Part shown: one piece after another, positions 29,230-40,394 of the stretch
Numbering within the stretch: position 1 is the first letter of the stretch
How the letters are laid out: every line of letters starts with the position of its first letter
Translations under genes and position numbers: made by a program
The notes under the pieces: generated by a model
Told to the model about the DNA's origin: nothing
The model's input: the letters and a program-made list of their open reading frames with translations, nothing else
Database searches by the model: none
Source of the DNA: a bacterium
GTDB lineage: Bacteria; Bacillota; Bacilli; Lactobacillales; Streptococcaceae
NCBI GenBank assembly: GCA_905221145.1
Contig: CAJNCA010000001.1
Coordinates: forward strand, 1 to 64,000
Direction of reading: 5' to 3'
DNA: 64,000 bases

Positions 29230-29243
29230 CTTTATTTTACAAG

Positions 29244-29285
29244 AAACTATCATTTCTATCTCGAAGAAAAGATAGTTTTTTATTT
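29244..29285 (+). terminator. Terminator after trpS
   Basis: AAACTATC (29244-29251) pairs with GATAGTTT (29271-29278), with an inner TTTC/GAAA extension, and is followed by a T-run. Confidence 0.8.
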
Positions 29286-29298
29286 ACCCCTGTAACAT

Positions 29299-30859
<1,561 letters not shown>

Positions 30860-30861
30860 AA

Positions 30862-30900
30862 GAAATAAAAAGAACTCCCGTGAAAACAGGAGTTCTTTTA
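30862..30900. terminator. Bidirectional terminator between guaB and recF
   Basis: A perfect AAGAACTCC/GGAGTTCTT stem (30870-30878 and 30889-30897) has an A-run before it and a T-run after it, between two convergent genes. Confidence 0.9.
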
Positions 30901-30908
30901 CAATGTTG

Positions 30909-32006
30909 TCAATTTTCGTTTACAAAAACTTTACCACCCTGAATAGTGAAGATGCTTAGATTTTCTGGTAGATTTTGAAGATGGTCTAAGCTTGTTGTTG
31001 TAATAAAGGTTTGGATTGACTGAGAAATCGTTTCTAATAATTTTAACTGTCTAGTGTTGTCAAGTTCACTCATAACATCGTCAAGCAATAATATCGGAGA
31101 TTCTGTAGTAATACTTTCCATTAACTCGATTTCTGCTAATTTTATAGAAAGGACGAGACTGCGATGTTGACCTTGACTTCCAAAGCTAGCATCCATTCCA
31201 TTTATATAAAAAGAAATATCATCTCGATGAGGACCAACGCCAGTATTCTTTTTAAATAAATCTCTGGATCTACTTTTTTCTAAAGCAATTTTGAAAGATT
31301 CGGATAAGTTTTGTTTGTCAGTTATATTGACAGAAGATTGATAAGATATTGACAACTCTTCAATCTGATTTGAGAGTTCAAAATGTTTCTTACGCCCAAA
31401 TGATTCTAGTTTTTTTATGAAATCTAAGCGGTGATTCATTACACGACATCCATAATCAACTAGCTGATCATCCAATACTGAAAGGAAGGTTTCATCTATT
31501 TTTTGAGCTGATTTTAGATAAGTGTTTCTTTGTTTTAGGATGTGATTATAATTGGTTAAATCTGATAAATAGATTGGCTTAATTTGTCCAAGTTCCATAT
31601 CAATGAATTTCCGTCGAACCGAAGGTGCTCCTTTAATGAGTTGTAAATCTTCAGGAGCAAATAAGACAACATTCATGTGTCCTACATAATCTGAAAGGCG
31701 TGCCTGTTTTAAATGATTAACTTTTGTCACACGGCCTTTTTGTGTTAGTTCGATTTCTAGGGGAATGGATCCAGTTTTTTTCTGAACGAGACCTGAAAGA
31801 TGAAGTTGTTCCTCATCAAAATGAATGAGATTTTTATCTGTTCTAGTTCGATGACTACGCGTTAAGGCTAAAAAATAGATAGCCTCTAACATGTTTGTTT
31901 TTCCTTGTGCATTACGTCCCAAAAAGATATTCAATTTAGGATTAAAGTCTATTTTCGTTTCTTTATAATTACGAAAAGTTTTGAGAGATAGGTTTTGTAG
32001 CCACAT
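30909..32006 (-). CDS. recF: DNA replication and repair protein RecF
   Basis: RecF is an SMC-like ATPase that helps load RecA at gapped DNA together with RecO and RecR. The 365-aa protein has Walker [10 protein letters not shown] at residues 29-37, the ABC signature [23 protein letters not shown] and Walker [14 protein letters not shown]. In many firmicutes recF follows dnaN; here it is about 18 kb away, as in other streptococci. It starts two bases after the yaaA stop codon. Confidence 0.97.
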   Translation of the reverse strand: MWLQNLSLKTFRNYKETKIDFNPKLNIFLGRNAQGKTNMLEAIYFLALTRSHRTRTDKNLIHFDEEQLHLSGLVQKKTGSIPLEIELTQKGRVTKVNHLKQARLSDYVGHMNVVLFAPEDLQLIKGAPSVRRKFIDMELGQIKPIYLSDLTNYNHILKQRNTYLKSAQKIDETFLSVLDDQLVDYGCRVMNHRLDFIKKLESFGRKKHFELSNQIEELSISYQSSVNITDKQNLSESFKIALEKSRSRDLFKKNTGVGPHRDDISFYINGMDASFGSQGQHRSLVLSIKLAEIELMESITTESPILLLDDVMSELDNTRQLKLLETISQSIQTFITTTSLDHLQNLPENLSIFTIQGGKVFVNEN

Positions 32007-32008
32007 GA

Positions 32009-32377
32009 TTATCTACCAGGGAATCTCGGAGCTTGTTTGCTTTTAGGTGATGAAGCATGTTTCGATTTGTCTTTTTTTACTCCTTTATTCATCTCTTTGA
32101 CGAGTTTAGCTATTCGTTCTTTTTCAACTTTATCGGCTTGGTATTCATCATGTTCTTCAGAAGTGGGTTGTGTCAATAAGATGTCAATGTCCATGTCAGG
32201 GATGTCAATTTTATCGCCAATACGAAGTTTTTTACCGCGACGACTCTCTAATTCCCCATTAAAGTAAACAGAATGTTCAGAGAGAAATGATTTGATAGCT
32301 CCTCCGCTATGTGTAATTCCAAGTTCTTTGAGTAGTGCTTGGAGGGTAATAAATTCTTCAAATAATTTGTATTCCAT
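32009..32377 (-). CDS. yaaA: S4-domain protein YaaA, partner gene of recF
   Basis: This 122-aa protein has an S4-like RNA-binding domain in its N-terminal half ([45 protein letters not shown]) and a lysine-rich, probably disordered tail. The S4 protein YaaA lies directly before recF in many firmicutes, so the association is kept although the pair has moved away from dnaN. Its exact role is unknown. Confidence 0.85.
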   Translation of the reverse strand: MEYKLFEEFITLQALLKELGITHSGGAIKSFLSEHSVYFNGELESRRGKKLRIGDKIDIPDMDIDILLTQPTSEEHDEYQADKVEKERIAKLVKEMNKGVKKDKSKHASSPKSKQAPRFPGR

Positions 32378-32535
32378 AATTCACCTCAATCTTTGGTATT
32401 ATACCATATTTTCCTAAAAATGGTGATAGAAACAGGGAGAAATGTAAGCGATTTTTATTTCAAAAGTGTTACAGGGAACAAGAAAATTTCAGGTTTTCGT
32501 GATATAATAGAAGTCTGTATATAAGGAGGTAAATC

Positions 32536-33786
32536 ATGGAGTTAGTGCATGGAATTTCAACACATTTTATCCAATCAAAAAAGTTTAAAACGAACAAAAT
32601 TACCGTGCGTTTTACCTCTCCATTATCTCTTGATACGATTGCAGGTCGCATGTTGAGTGCGAGTATGCTAGAAACGGCCAACCAGATGTACCCCACTTCT
32701 CAAGCTTTGAGAAGACACTTGGCCAGTCTATATGGTACAGATATGTCAACCAATTGTTTCAGAAGAGGGCAAAGTCACATTGTAGAATTGACATTTACTT
32801 ATGTTCGTGATGAGTTTTTAAGTAGGAAAAATGTGCTAACTGCTCAGGTTTTGGAGCTAGTAAAAGAAACTCTTTTTTCACCCGTAATAGTTGATAATGG
32901 ATTTGATCCAGCCTTATTTGAAATTGAGAAAAAGCAATTGCTAGTAAGTTTAGCAGCTGATATGGATGATTCTTTTTATTTTTCACATAAAGAATTAGAC
33001 AAATTATTTTTTCATGATGAACGTCTCCAATTGGAATATAGTGATTTACGAAATCGTATTTTAGTTGAAACTCCACAAAGTTCTTATTCTTGTTTCCAAG
33101 AATTTTTGGCCAATGATCGAATAGATTTCTTTTTCCTAGGTGATTTTAATGAGGTTGAAATTCAAAATGTATTAGAATCATTTGGTTTTAAAGGTCGAGA
33201 AGGTGATATTAAGGTTCAGTATTGTCAACCTTATTCCAATATCCTTCAGGAAGGTATGGTTCGGAAAAATGTGGGACAGTCCATTTTAGAGTTGGGCTAT
33301 CATTGCTCTGCTGAATATGGTGATGAGCAACATTTATCCATGATTGTAATGAATGGTTTACTGGGTGGATTTGCTCATTCTAAGCTCTTTACAAATGTCC
33401 GTGAAAATGCTGGATTAGCTTATACCATTTCAAGTCAGCTTGATTTATTTAGTGGATTTTTAAGGATGTATGCTGGTATTGATCGAGAAAATCGGAATCA
33501 GGCTCGAAAAATGATGAATAATCAACTGCTTGATTTAAAAAAAGGTTATTTTACAGACTTTGAGTTAGAGCAGACCAAGGAAATGATTCGTCGGTCTTTG
33601 TTGCTTTCTCAAGATAATCAAGGTTCATTGATTGAACGTGCTTATCAAAATGCTTTACTTGGAAAATCTTCAGCAGACTTTAAAAGTTGGATTGAAAAGC
33701 TTGAACAAATTGACAAAGATGATATTTGTAGAGCAGCTAATAATGTGAAGCTACAAGCAATTTACTTTATGGAAGGAATAGAATGA
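32536..33786 (+). CDS. M16-family peptidase-like protein, non-catalytic partner (YfmF type)
   Basis: This 416-aa protein has the M16 (pitrilysin/insulinase) fold but lacks the zinc motif HxxEH, which would lie near residues 45-60; that segment reads SASMLETANQMYPTSQALRRHLASLYG. The C-terminal half keeps the M16 pattern NVRENAGLAYTISSQLDLFSGFLRMYAGI. It overlaps the next gene by 4 bp, which has the zinc motif. The two probably form a hetero-oligomer, as do other split M16 proteases. In Bacillus yfmF/yfmH are linked to EF-P modification; whether this holds here is not known. Confidence 0.88.
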   Translation: MELVHGISTHFIQSKKFKTNKITVRFTSPLSLDTIAGRMLSASMLETANQMYPTSQALRRHLASLYGTDMSTNCFRRGQSHIVELTFTYVRDEFLSRKNVLTAQVLELVKETLFSPVIVDNGFDPALFEIEKKQLLVSLAADMDDSFYFSHKELDKLFFHDERLQLEYSDLRNRILVETPQSSYSCFQEFLANDRIDFFFLGDFNEVEIQNVLESFGFKGREGDIKVQYCQPYSNILQEGMVRKNVGQSILELGYHCSAEYGDEQHLSMIVMNGLLGGFAHSKLFTNVRENAGLAYTISSQLDLFSGFLRMYAGIDRENRNQARKMMNNQLLDLKKGYFTDFELEQTKEMIRRSLLLSQDNQGSLIERAYQNALLGKSSADFKSWIEKLEQIDKDDICRAANNVKLQAIYFMEGIE

Positions 33787-35066
33787 CAAAGGTTGTTTTT
33801 GAAGAAAAATACTATCCAGCTGTAAAAGAAATGGTTTATCGAACTCGTTTGGCAAACGGATTGACAGTAGCTCTTCTACCTAAAAAGGAATTTAAAGAGG
33901 TTTACGGGAGTGTCACTGTTCAGTTTGGTTCGGTAGATACGCTTGTTACAGAAGTTGACGGAGATGTAAAACAATATCCTGCGGGAATTGCTCATTTTCT
34001 TGAACATAAATTATTTGAGAGAGAAGATTCTAGCGATTTGATGTCGGCTTTTACGAGTCTAGGTGCAGATAGCAATGCCTTTACAAGCTTTACAAAAACA
34101 AACTATCTTTTTTCATCGACGGATTATCTCTTAGAGAATTTAGATTTACTTGATGAGTTGGTAACATCAGCACACTTTACTGAAGCTTCCATTTTAAGAG
34201 AGCAGGATATTATCCAGCAAGAACGGGAAATGTACCAAGACGACCCAGATTCGTGTTTATTCTTTTCGACTTTAGCGAATTTGTATCCTGGTACACCTTT
34301 AGCAACTGATATAGTTGGAAGTGAGAAATCGATTTCCCAAATAAATCTAACTAATTTGCAAGAAAACTTTACAAGGTTTTACAAGCCTGTAAATATGTCT
34401 CTGTTTTTAGTTGGTAATTTTGATGTGGAGCGAGTACAGGACTATTTCGAAAGAAAAGAACTGAAAGATTCAGATCTTCATGAAGTGGCAAGAGAAAAGT
34501 TGCTTTTGCAAGATGTGAAGCAGACAGACAGTATGAGGATGGAAGTATCTTCTCCCAAACTAGCGATTGGAGTTAGAGGTAAACGAGAAGTTGCTGAGGC
34601 GGATTGCTATCGACATCATATTTTATTAAAATTATTGTTTGCAATGATGTTTGGTTGGACTTCGGATCGTTTTCAAAAATTATATGAATCAGGTAAAATT
34701 GATGCGTCCTTATCTCTTGAAGTTGAAGTGACAAGTCGCTTTCATTTTGTTATGTTAACAATGGATACAAAAGAGCCAGTTGCTTTATCTCATCAGTTTA
34801 AAAAGGCTATTCGTAATTTCACAAAGGATTTAGATATTACAGAGGATCATTTAGACATTATCAAAAGAGAGATGTTTGGAGAATTTTTCAGTAGCATGAA
34901 CTCTCTTGAATTTATTGCAACGCAATATGATGCTTTTGGACAAGGTGAGACAATCTTTGATTTGCCGAAAATTTTACAGGAAATTACTTTAGAGGATGTC
35001 CTTGATGCTGGACACCATTTAATAGATGATGGTGACGTAGTTGATTTTACAATATTTCCATCATAG
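33783..35066 (+). CDS. M16-family zinc peptidase, catalytic partner (YfmH type)
   Basis: A 427-aa M16 peptidase has the zinc-binding HFLEH motif (about residues 74-78, GIAHFLEHKLFERED) and a downstream glutamate region (QQEREMYQDDPDS), so it should be the active subunit. The inverted HxxEH is the family hallmark. It overlaps the non-catalytic partner by 4 bp. The following rodZ gene starts 41 bp later and may share the transcript. Confidence 0.9.
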   Translation: MTKVVFEEKYYPAVKEMVYRTRLANGLTVALLPKKEFKEVYGSVTVQFGSVDTLVTEVDGDVKQYPAGIAHFLEHKLFEREDSSDLMSAFTSLGADSNAFTSFTKTNYLFSSTDYLLENLDLLDELVTSAHFTEASILREQDIIQQEREMYQDDPDSCLFFSTLANLYPGTPLATDIVGSEKSISQINLTNLQENFTRFYKPVNMSLFLVGNFDVERVQDYFERKELKDSDLHEVAREKLLLQDVKQTDSMRMEVSSPKLAIGVRGKREVAEADCYRHHILLKLLFAMMFGWTSDRFQKLYESGKIDASLSLEVEVTSRFHFVMLTMDTKEPVALSHQFKKAIRNFTKDLDITEDHLDIIKREMFGEFFSSMNSLEFIATQYDAFGQGETIFDLPKILQEITLEDVLDAGHHLIDDGDVVDFTIFPS

Positions 35067-35107
35067 TAACCTATCATAATCGACACTAGAAAGAAGGAAT
35101 GACAAGT

Positions 35108-35938
35108 ATGAGGAAAAAAACAATTGGTGAGGTTTTACGTTTAGCTAGAACCAACCAAGGGTTAACTTTAGAAGAATTACACAAAAAAACAGAAATTCAG
35201 TTGGATATGTTGGAGGCAATGGAAGCTGATGATTTTGATCAACTTCCTAGTCCATTTTATACTCGTTCTTTTTTGCGAAAGTATGCGTGGGCAGTTGAGC
35301 TAGATGAGAGAATTGTCTTGGATGCTTATGATTCTGGGAGCATGATTACTTATGAGGAAGTAGATGTCGATGAAGACGAGTTGACAGGTAGGAGACGTTC
35401 AAGTAAGAAAAATAAGACATCATTTTTACCTTTATTTTATTTTATACTCTTTGCACTATCGATTGTCATTTTTGTGACTTATTATGTTTGGAATTATATC
35501 CAGACTCAACCGGAGCGTTCATCTGCGTCTAGTTATAGTGTAGTCCAAGCAACAAGCTCGACTAGTTCTGCAACTCCATCTTCAACTAGTAGTAGTTCCT
35601 CAAGTAGTTCTTCGAATATTGAATCAGCTATAATGGTATCGGGTGAAGGAAATCGAGTAGAAGTTGCTTATAAAACGAGTAAGGAAACTGCAAAATTACA
35701 ATTGGCAGTTTCAGATGCTAGAAGTTGGGTTAGTGTTTCAGAAAGTGATCTTGAGGGTGGTGTGACCTTATCACCGCATAATAAAAGTGCAGAAACAACC
35801 GTTTCAACTAAAAATCCTGTGACCATTACTTTAGGTGTTGTCAAAGGTGTCGCTTTAACAGTAGATAATCAGACTGTTGATTTATCGAAATTAACAGCTC
35901 AGACTGGACAGATCACTGTAACCTTTACTAAAAATTAA
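35108..35938 (+). CDS. rodZ: RodZ-like cell-shape protein with helix-turn-helix and DUF4115 domains
   Basis: This 276-aa bitopic protein has an N-terminal Cro/C1-type helix-turn-helix (about 5-70, IGEVLRLARTNQGLTLEELHKKTEI) and one membrane segment (about 107-130). A serine-rich linker follows (about 138-175), then an extracellular DUF4115 domain. RodZ links MreB or other morphogenetic factors to peripheral wall synthesis; streptococci lack MreB but keep RodZ with MreC and MreD. The ATG at 35108 has AAGGA nine bases before it; the ATG at 35099 directly abuts that site and is less likely. pgsA follows by 10 bp, a conserved pair. Confidence 0.9.
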   Translation: MRKKTIGEVLRLARTNQGLTLEELHKKTEIQLDMLEAMEADDFDQLPSPFYTRSFLRKYAWAVELDERIVLDAYDSGSMITYEEVDVDEDELTGRRRSSKKNKTSFLPLFYFILFALSIVIFVTYYVWNYIQTQPERSSASSYSVVQATSSTSSATPSSTSSSSSSSSSNIESAIMVSGEGNRVEVAYKTSKETAKLQLAVSDARSWVSVSESDLEGGVTLSPHNKSAETTVSTKNPVTITLGVVKGVALTVDNQTVDLSKLTAQTGQITVTFTKN

Positions 35939-35948
35939 GGAAAAACAA

Positions 35949-36494
35949 ATGAAAAAAGAACAAATTCCAAATCTCTTAACAATAGGTCGAATTCTTTTTA
36001 TACCTATTTTTATCTTTATTTTAACAGTAGGAAATTCGATAGAGAGTCATATAGTAGCAGCTATTATCTTTGCTATTGCTAGTATTACAGATTATTTAGA
36101 TGGATATTTAGCTCGTAAATGGAATGTGGTTAGTAATTTTGGTAAATTTGCAGATCCTATGGCGGATAAGCTACTAGTTATGTCGGCTTTTATTATGCTG
36201 ATTGAGTTAGGAATGGCTCCGGCTTGGATTGTTGCAGTGATTATCTGTCGTGAGTTGGCTGTGACAGGTTTGAGGCTTTTACTGGTTGAAACTGGTGGAA
36301 CGGTTTTAGCAGCAGCCATGCCTGGAAAAATTAAAACTTTCAGTCAGATGTTTGCGATTGTTTTCTTGCTATTACATTGGACTTTGATTGGTCAAGTTCT
36401 ACTTTATGTAGCCTTGTTTTTCACTATCTACTCTGGATATGATTATTTCAAGGGTAGTGCCTATGTATTTAAAGGGACATTTGGTTCGAAATGA
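35949..36494 (+). CDS. pgsA: CDP-diacylglycerol-glycerol-3-phosphate phosphatidyltransferase
   Basis: PgsA makes phosphatidylglycerol phosphate, the precursor of phosphatidylglycerol and cardiolipin. The 181-aa membrane protein carries the complete CDP-alcohol phosphotransferase motif DGYLARKWNVVSNFGKFADPMADK (Asp51, Gly52, Ala55, Arg56, Gly65, Asp69, Asp73). It overlaps ecfA1 by 4 bp. Confidence 0.97.
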   Translation: MKKEQIPNLLTIGRILFIPIFIFILTVGNSIESHIVAAIIFAIASITDYLDGYLARKWNVVSNFGKFADPMADKLLVMSAFIMLIELGMAPAWIVAVIICRELAVTGLRLLLVETGGTVLAAAMPGKIKTFSQMFAIVFLLLHWTLIGQVLLYVALFFTIYSGYDYFKGSAYVFKGTFGSK

Positions 36495-37318
36495 AATCAA
36501 TAATTGATGTAAAAAATCTTTCTTTTCGTTATAAGGAAAGTCAAGAATACTATGATGTGAAGGATATTACGTTTCACGTGAAACGTGGAGAATGGCTTTC
36601 GATTGTAGGGCATAATGGTAGTGGTAAATCAACGACTGTCCGGTTAATTGATGGCTTACTGGAAGCAGAATCTGGAGAGATTGTAATTGATGGTCAACGG
36701 TTGACTGAGGAAAATGTTTGGAATATACGTCGTCAAATTGGTATGGTTTTTCAAAATCCAGACAATCAATTTGTTGGAGCGACTGTTGAAGATGATGTTG
36801 CCTTTGGTTTGGAAAATCAAGGCCTTTCTCGTCAAGAAATGAAAAAGAGAGTGGAAGAAGCTCTGGATTTGGTTGGCATGTCGGACTTTAAAAAGCGAGA
36901 GCCAGCGCGTTTATCGGGTGGCCAAAAACAACGTGTGGCCATTGCAGGTGTTGTAGCTCTAAGACCAGCTATTTTAATCCTAGATGAAGCGACAAGTATG
37001 TTAGATCCTGAGGGTCGTAGAGAACTTATTGAGACAGTAAGAGGAATTCGAAAAGATTATGATATGACGGTCATTTCCATTACACATGATTTGGAAGAAG
37101 TTGCTATGAGTGATCGTGTGTTGGTCATGAAAAAAGGGTCAATTGAATCAACTAGTAGTCCAAGGGAACTTTTCTCTCGAAATGATTTAGATCAAATTGG
37201 ATTAGACGCTCCTTTTGCTAATCTATTAAAAAATTCTTTAAGCAAGAATGGCTATGATTTGCCTGAAAATTATTTGACAGAAAGTGAGCTAGAGGATAAG
37301 CTATGGGAATTGCTCTAG
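36491..37318 (+). CDS. ecfA1: ECF transporter ATPase EcfA1
   Basis: This is one of two ATPases of the shared energising module that drives ECF vitamin transporters. The 275-aa protein has Walker [10 protein letters not shown], the Q-loop VFQNPDNQF typical of ECF ATPases, the signature LSGGQKQR and Walker [13 protein letters not shown]. It overlaps pgsA by 4 bp and ecfA2 by 16 bp. A parS palindrome lies inside the gene (36570-36585). Substrate-binding S components are encoded elsewhere. Confidence 0.96.
   Translation: MKSIIDVKNLSFRYKESQEYYDVKDITFHVKRGEWLSIVGHNGSGKSTTVRLIDGLLEAESGEIVIDGQRLTEENVWNIRRQIGMVFQNPDNQFVGATVEDDVAFGLENQGLSRQEMKKRVEEALDLVGMSDFKKREPARLSGGQKQRVAIAGVVALRPAILILDEATSMLDPEGRRELIETVRGIRKDYDMTVISITHDLEEVAMSDRVLVMKKGSIESTSSPRELFSRNDLDQIGLDAPFANLLKNSLSKNGYDLPENYLTESELEDKLWELL
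36570..36585. promoter_or_regulatory. parS site inside ecfA1
   Basis: CGTTTCACGTGAAACG is a perfect palindrome containing the full parS core GTTTCACGTGAAAC. It lies on the right replichore about 22 kb from dnaA. Confidence 0.9.
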
Positions 37319-38142
37319 AAAATGTGAGTTTTACATATCAAGAAGGGACTCCCTTAGCTTCAACAGCTTTGTCAGATGTTTCTTTGACGATTGAAGATGG
37401 TTCTTATACGGCTTTAATTGGCCACACAGGTAGCGGTAAATCAACTATTTTACAACTCTTAAATGGTTTATTGGTTCCAAGTCAAGGAACTGTGCGAGTT
37501 TTTGATACCTTAATCACTTCGACTTCTAAAAACAAAGATATTCGTCAAATTAGAAAACAGGTTGGTTTGGTATTTCAGTTTGCTGAAAATCAGATTTTTG
37601 AAGAAACGGTTTTGAAAGACGTTGCTTTTGGACCACAAAATTTTGGAGTTTCTGACGAAGATGCGGAGCAGATTGCGCGTGAAAAACTGGATCTGGTTGG
37701 AATTGATGAATCACTTTTTGATCGCAGTCCGTTTGAGCTATCAGGTGGACAAATGAGACGTGTAGCCATTGCAGGCATACTTGCCATGGAGCCAGCAATA
37801 TTAGTCTTAGATGAGCCCACAGCAGGCCTAGATCCTCTAGGTAGAAAAGAGTTGATGAATTTGTTCAAAAAACTCCACCAGTCAGGGATGACCATTGTCT
37901 TAGTAACGCATTTGATGGATGATGTTGCTGAATATGCGAATCAAGTCTATGTGATGGAAAAGGGACGCTTAGTGAAGGGTGGAAAACCGAGTGATGTCTT
38001 TCAAGATGTTATCTTTATGGAAGAAGTGCAGTTGGGAGTACCTAAAATTACAGCTTTTTGTAAACGATTGGCTGATAGAGGCGTGTCATTTAAACGATTA
38101 CCGATTAAGATAGATGAGTTCAAGGAGTCGATAAATGGATAG
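37303..38142 (+). CDS. ecfA2: ECF transporter ATPase EcfA2
   Basis: This is the second ATPase of the ECF energising module, forming a heterodimer with EcfA1. The 279-aa protein has Walker [11 protein letters not shown]-loop [14 protein letters not shown], signature LSGGQMRR and Walker [13 protein letters not shown]. It overlaps ecfA1 by 16 bp and ecfT by 8 bp, so the module is translated in step. Confidence 0.96.
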   Translation: MGIALENVSFTYQEGTPLASTALSDVSLTIEDGSYTALIGHTGSGKSTILQLLNGLLVPSQGTVRVFDTLITSTSKNKDIRQIRKQVGLVFQFAENQIFEETVLKDVAFGPQNFGVSDEDAEQIAREKLDLVGIDESLFDRSPFELSGGQMRRVAIAGILAMEPAILVLDEPTAGLDPLGRKELMNLFKKLHQSGMTIVLVTHLMDDVAEYANQVYVMEKGRLVKGGKPSDVFQDVIFMEEVQLGVPKITAFCKRLADRGVSFKRLPIKIDEFKESING

Positions 38143-38929
38143 TATGATTTTGGGGCGTTATATCCCAGGGGATTCGATTGTTCACCGGTTGGACCCACGT
38201 AGCAAATTGCTAGCTATGATGTTACTGATTTTGATCGTTTTTTGGGCTAATAATCCTTTGACGAATCTGATTCTTTTTATAGCGACAGGGATATTTATTG
38301 CCTTGTCAGGAGTATCTCTTTCATTTTTTATTCAGGGCTTGAAGTCTATGTTTTTCTTGATTGCCTTCACAACTATTTTTCAACTGTTTTTCATTTCTAA
38401 TGGGACTGTTTTAATTGAGTTTTCATTTGTGAGAATCACGGATTATGCTTTGCAACAAGCTGGAATTATTTTTTGTCGCTTTGTATTGATTATTTTCTTT
38501 TCAACTTTGTTAACCTTAACGACCATGCCCTTAAGTTTGGCATCAGCTGTCGAAGCTTTGTTAGCGCCTTTAAAGCGTGTGAAAGTTCCAGTTCATGAAA
38601 TTGGATTGATGCTGTCCATGAGTCTACGTTTTGTCCCAACATTGATGGATGATACGACGCGGATTATGAATGCACAGAAAGCGCGTGGAGTGGATTTTGG
38701 TGAAGGAAGCATCGTTCAAAAAGTAAAGGCCATGATTCCTATTTTGATTCCTCTTTTTGCAACAAGTTTAAAACGTGCAGATTCCTTGGCTATCGCCATG
38801 GAAGCGCGTGGTTATCAGGGTGGAAAAGGGAGAAGTCAATACAGACAATTGAAATGGACTCGAAAGGATACGCTGACCATTATTGTTGTTCTCGTACTTG
38901 GTTGTTGTTTATTTTTCTTAAAATCTTAG
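38135..38929 (+). CDS. ecfT: ECF transporter transmembrane component EcfT
   Basis: EcfT is the membrane scaffold joining the two ATPases to exchangeable vitamin-specific S components. The 264-aa protein has about five or six membrane segments. It contains the coupling motifs with Ala-Arg-Gly, [12 protein letters not shown] and [13 protein letters not shown], that contact the ATPases. It completes the pgsA-ecfA1-ecfA2-ecfT run. Confidence 0.95.
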   Translation: MDSMILGRYIPGDSIVHRLDPRSKLLAMMLLILIVFWANNPLTNLILFIATGIFIALSGVSLSFFIQGLKSMFFLIAFTTIFQLFFISNGTVLIEFSFVRITDYALQQAGIIFCRFVLIIFFSTLLTLTTMPLSLASAVEALLAPLKRVKVPVHEIGLMLSMSLRFVPTLMDDTTRIMNAQKARGVDFGEGSIVQKVKAMIPILIPLFATSLKRADSLAIAMEARGYQGGKGRSQYRQLKWTRKDTLTIIVVLVLGCCLFFLKS

Positions 38930-38988
38930 TAGATTTCAGGAATTGATAAAAAAGTTACTGTAACAGTTTTTGATATAAAGGTAGGGAT

Positions 38989-39807
38989 ATGAACCGTTTT
39001 AAAAAATCAAAATATGTCATTATTGTTTTTGTCACTGTTCTGCTTGTCTCAGCTCTCTTGGCGACGACTTATTCAAGTACAATTGTGACAAAATTAGGAG
39101 ATGGAATCTCATTGGTTGATAGGGTTGTGCAAAAACCTTTTCAGTGGTTTGATTCTGTTAAATCAGATTTGGCACATTTGACACGAACATATAATGAAAA
39201 TGAAAGTTTGAAGAAACAGATTTACCAGTTAGAAGTTAAATCGAATGAGGCGGAAAGTTTAAAGACAGAAAATGAGCAACTGCGCCAATTGCTTGATATG
39301 AAGTCTAAATTGCAAGCCACAAAGACTTTAGCAGCAGATGTTATTATGCGTTCTCCGGTATCTTGGAAACAGGAATTGACTCTAGATGCGGGCAAATCAA
39401 AAGGGGCTTCTGAGAACATGTTAGCTATTGCAAATGGTGGTTTGATTGGGAGTGTTTCGAAAGTAGAGGAGAACTCTACCATGGTCAACCTTCTGACAAA
39501 TACAGAAAATGCTGATAAAATTTCTGTTAAAATTCAACATGGTTCTACTACAATTTATGGAATTATTGTTGGCTATGACAAGGAAAATGAAGTTCTTAAA
39601 ATTAGTCAATTAAATAGTAATAGCGATATTAGTGCAGGCGATAAGGTGACAACGGGTGGATTAGGAAACTTTAATGTTGCGGATATTCCTGTTGGTGAAG
39701 TGGTTGCCACAACGCATAGTACAGATTATTTGACACGAGAAGTAACTGTTAAATTGAGTGCAGATACTCATAATGTAGATGTGATAGAATTAGTGGGGAA
39801 TTCATAA
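38989..39807 (+). CDS. mreC: Rod-shape protein MreC
   Basis: MreC organises peripheral peptidoglycan synthesis. The 272-aa bitopic protein has an N-terminal membrane segment (about 9-28), a coiled coil (about 65-105, ENESLKKQIYQLEVKSNEAESLKTENEQLRQLL) and a C-terminal beta-barrel domain. It shares one base with mreD (stop/start overlap). No MreB is present, as is normal in ovoid streptococci. Confidence 0.95.
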   Translation: MNRFKKSKYVIIVFVTVLLVSALLATTYSSTIVTKLGDGISLVDRVVQKPFQWFDSVKSDLAHLTRTYNENESLKKQIYQLEVKSNEAESLKTENEQLRQLLDMKSKLQATKTLAADVIMRSPVSWKQELTLDAGKSKGASENMLAIANGGLIGSVSKVEENSTMVNLLTNTENADKISVKIQHGSTTIYGIIVGYDKENEVLKISQLNSNSDISAGDKVTTGGLGNFNVADIPVGEVVATTHSTDYLTREVTVKLSADTHNVDVIELVGNS

Positions 39808-40301
39808 TGAGACAGTTGAAACGGGTTGGAGTGTTTTTATTGCTTCCTTTCTTTGTTCTAATTGACGCCCATATTAGCCAGCTTCTGGGCTCATTTTTTC
39901 CCCACGTACAGTTGGCTAGTCATTTTCTGTTTTTGTTTCTTTTATTCGAGACGATTGAAGTATCAGAATATCTCTATTTAGCTTACTGTTTTGTAGTTGG
40001 TTTGGTTTATGATATTTACTTTTTCCACTTGATTGGAATTGCGACTCTGTTGTTCGTCTTGTTGGGGGTATTTTTCCATAAATTTAATAGTGTTATTTTA
40101 TTGAATCGTTGGACGAGAATGTTAGCAATTATTGTCATGACTTTTCTATTTGAAATGGGGGCTTACATACTTGCAATAGCGGTAGGTTTAACTGTGGATA
40201 GTATGTCTTTATTCATAGTCTATAGTTTAGTTCCATCAATGATTTTGAATCTTATATGGATGATTATTTTTCAGTTTATTTTTGAAAAATTTTACCTATA
40301 A
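39807..40301 (+). CDS. mreD: Rod-shape protein MreD
   Basis: This 164-aa integral membrane protein has about five segments (for example SHFLFLFLLFETIEVSEYLYLAYCFVVGLVYDIYFF), matching MreD of the elongation machinery. It is paired with mreC. The terminator after it overlaps the regulatory region of pcsB. Confidence 0.93.
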   Translation: MRQLKRVGVFLLLPFFVLIDAHISQLLGSFFPHVQLASHFLFLFLLFETIEVSEYLYLAYCFVVGLVYDIYFFHLIGIATLLFVLLGVFFHKFNSVILLNRWTRMLAIIVMTFLFEMGAYILAIAVGLTVDSMSLFIVYSLVPSMILNLIWMIIFQFIFEKFYL

Positions 40302-40315
40302 GAAAGAAATAAAAA

Positions 40316-40332
40316 TGTAACAAAGGCGTAAT
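40316..40332 (+). promoter_or_regulatory. WalR (VicR) box upstream of pcsB
   Basis: TGTAAC (40316-40321), five bases, then CGTAAT (40327-40332) match the WalR direct repeat TGTWAH-N5-TGTWAH with one mismatch in the second half. It is followed by an extended -10, TGgTATACT (-10 at 40354-40359). pcsB is the key essential target of WalRK in pneumococcus. Confidence 0.78.
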
Positions 40333-40350
40333 ATTCATTAGGCCTTTTTT
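40322..40350 (+). terminator. Terminator after mreD, overlapping the WalR box
   Basis: AAAGGC (40322-40327) pairs with GCCTTT (40342-40347) and is followed by a T-run. The 5' arm lies in the spacer of the WalR box, and the second WalR half-site runs into the loop. Confidence 0.65.
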
Positions 40351-40394
40351 TGGTATACTAGTAATGTCTTTAAAAGAAGGAGTATCTACGCAAT

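Noticed and set aside
32442..32456. cre-like ATGTAAGCGATTTTT upstream of the M16 peptidase genes
   Set aside because: It lacks the conserved C in the second half and lies about 45 bp upstream of the -10; too weak to call beside the perfect site at 63213-63227.
35099..35107. ATG at 35099 as start of rodZ
   Set aside because: The AAGGA ribosome-binding site directly abuts it; spacing fits the ATG at 35108.
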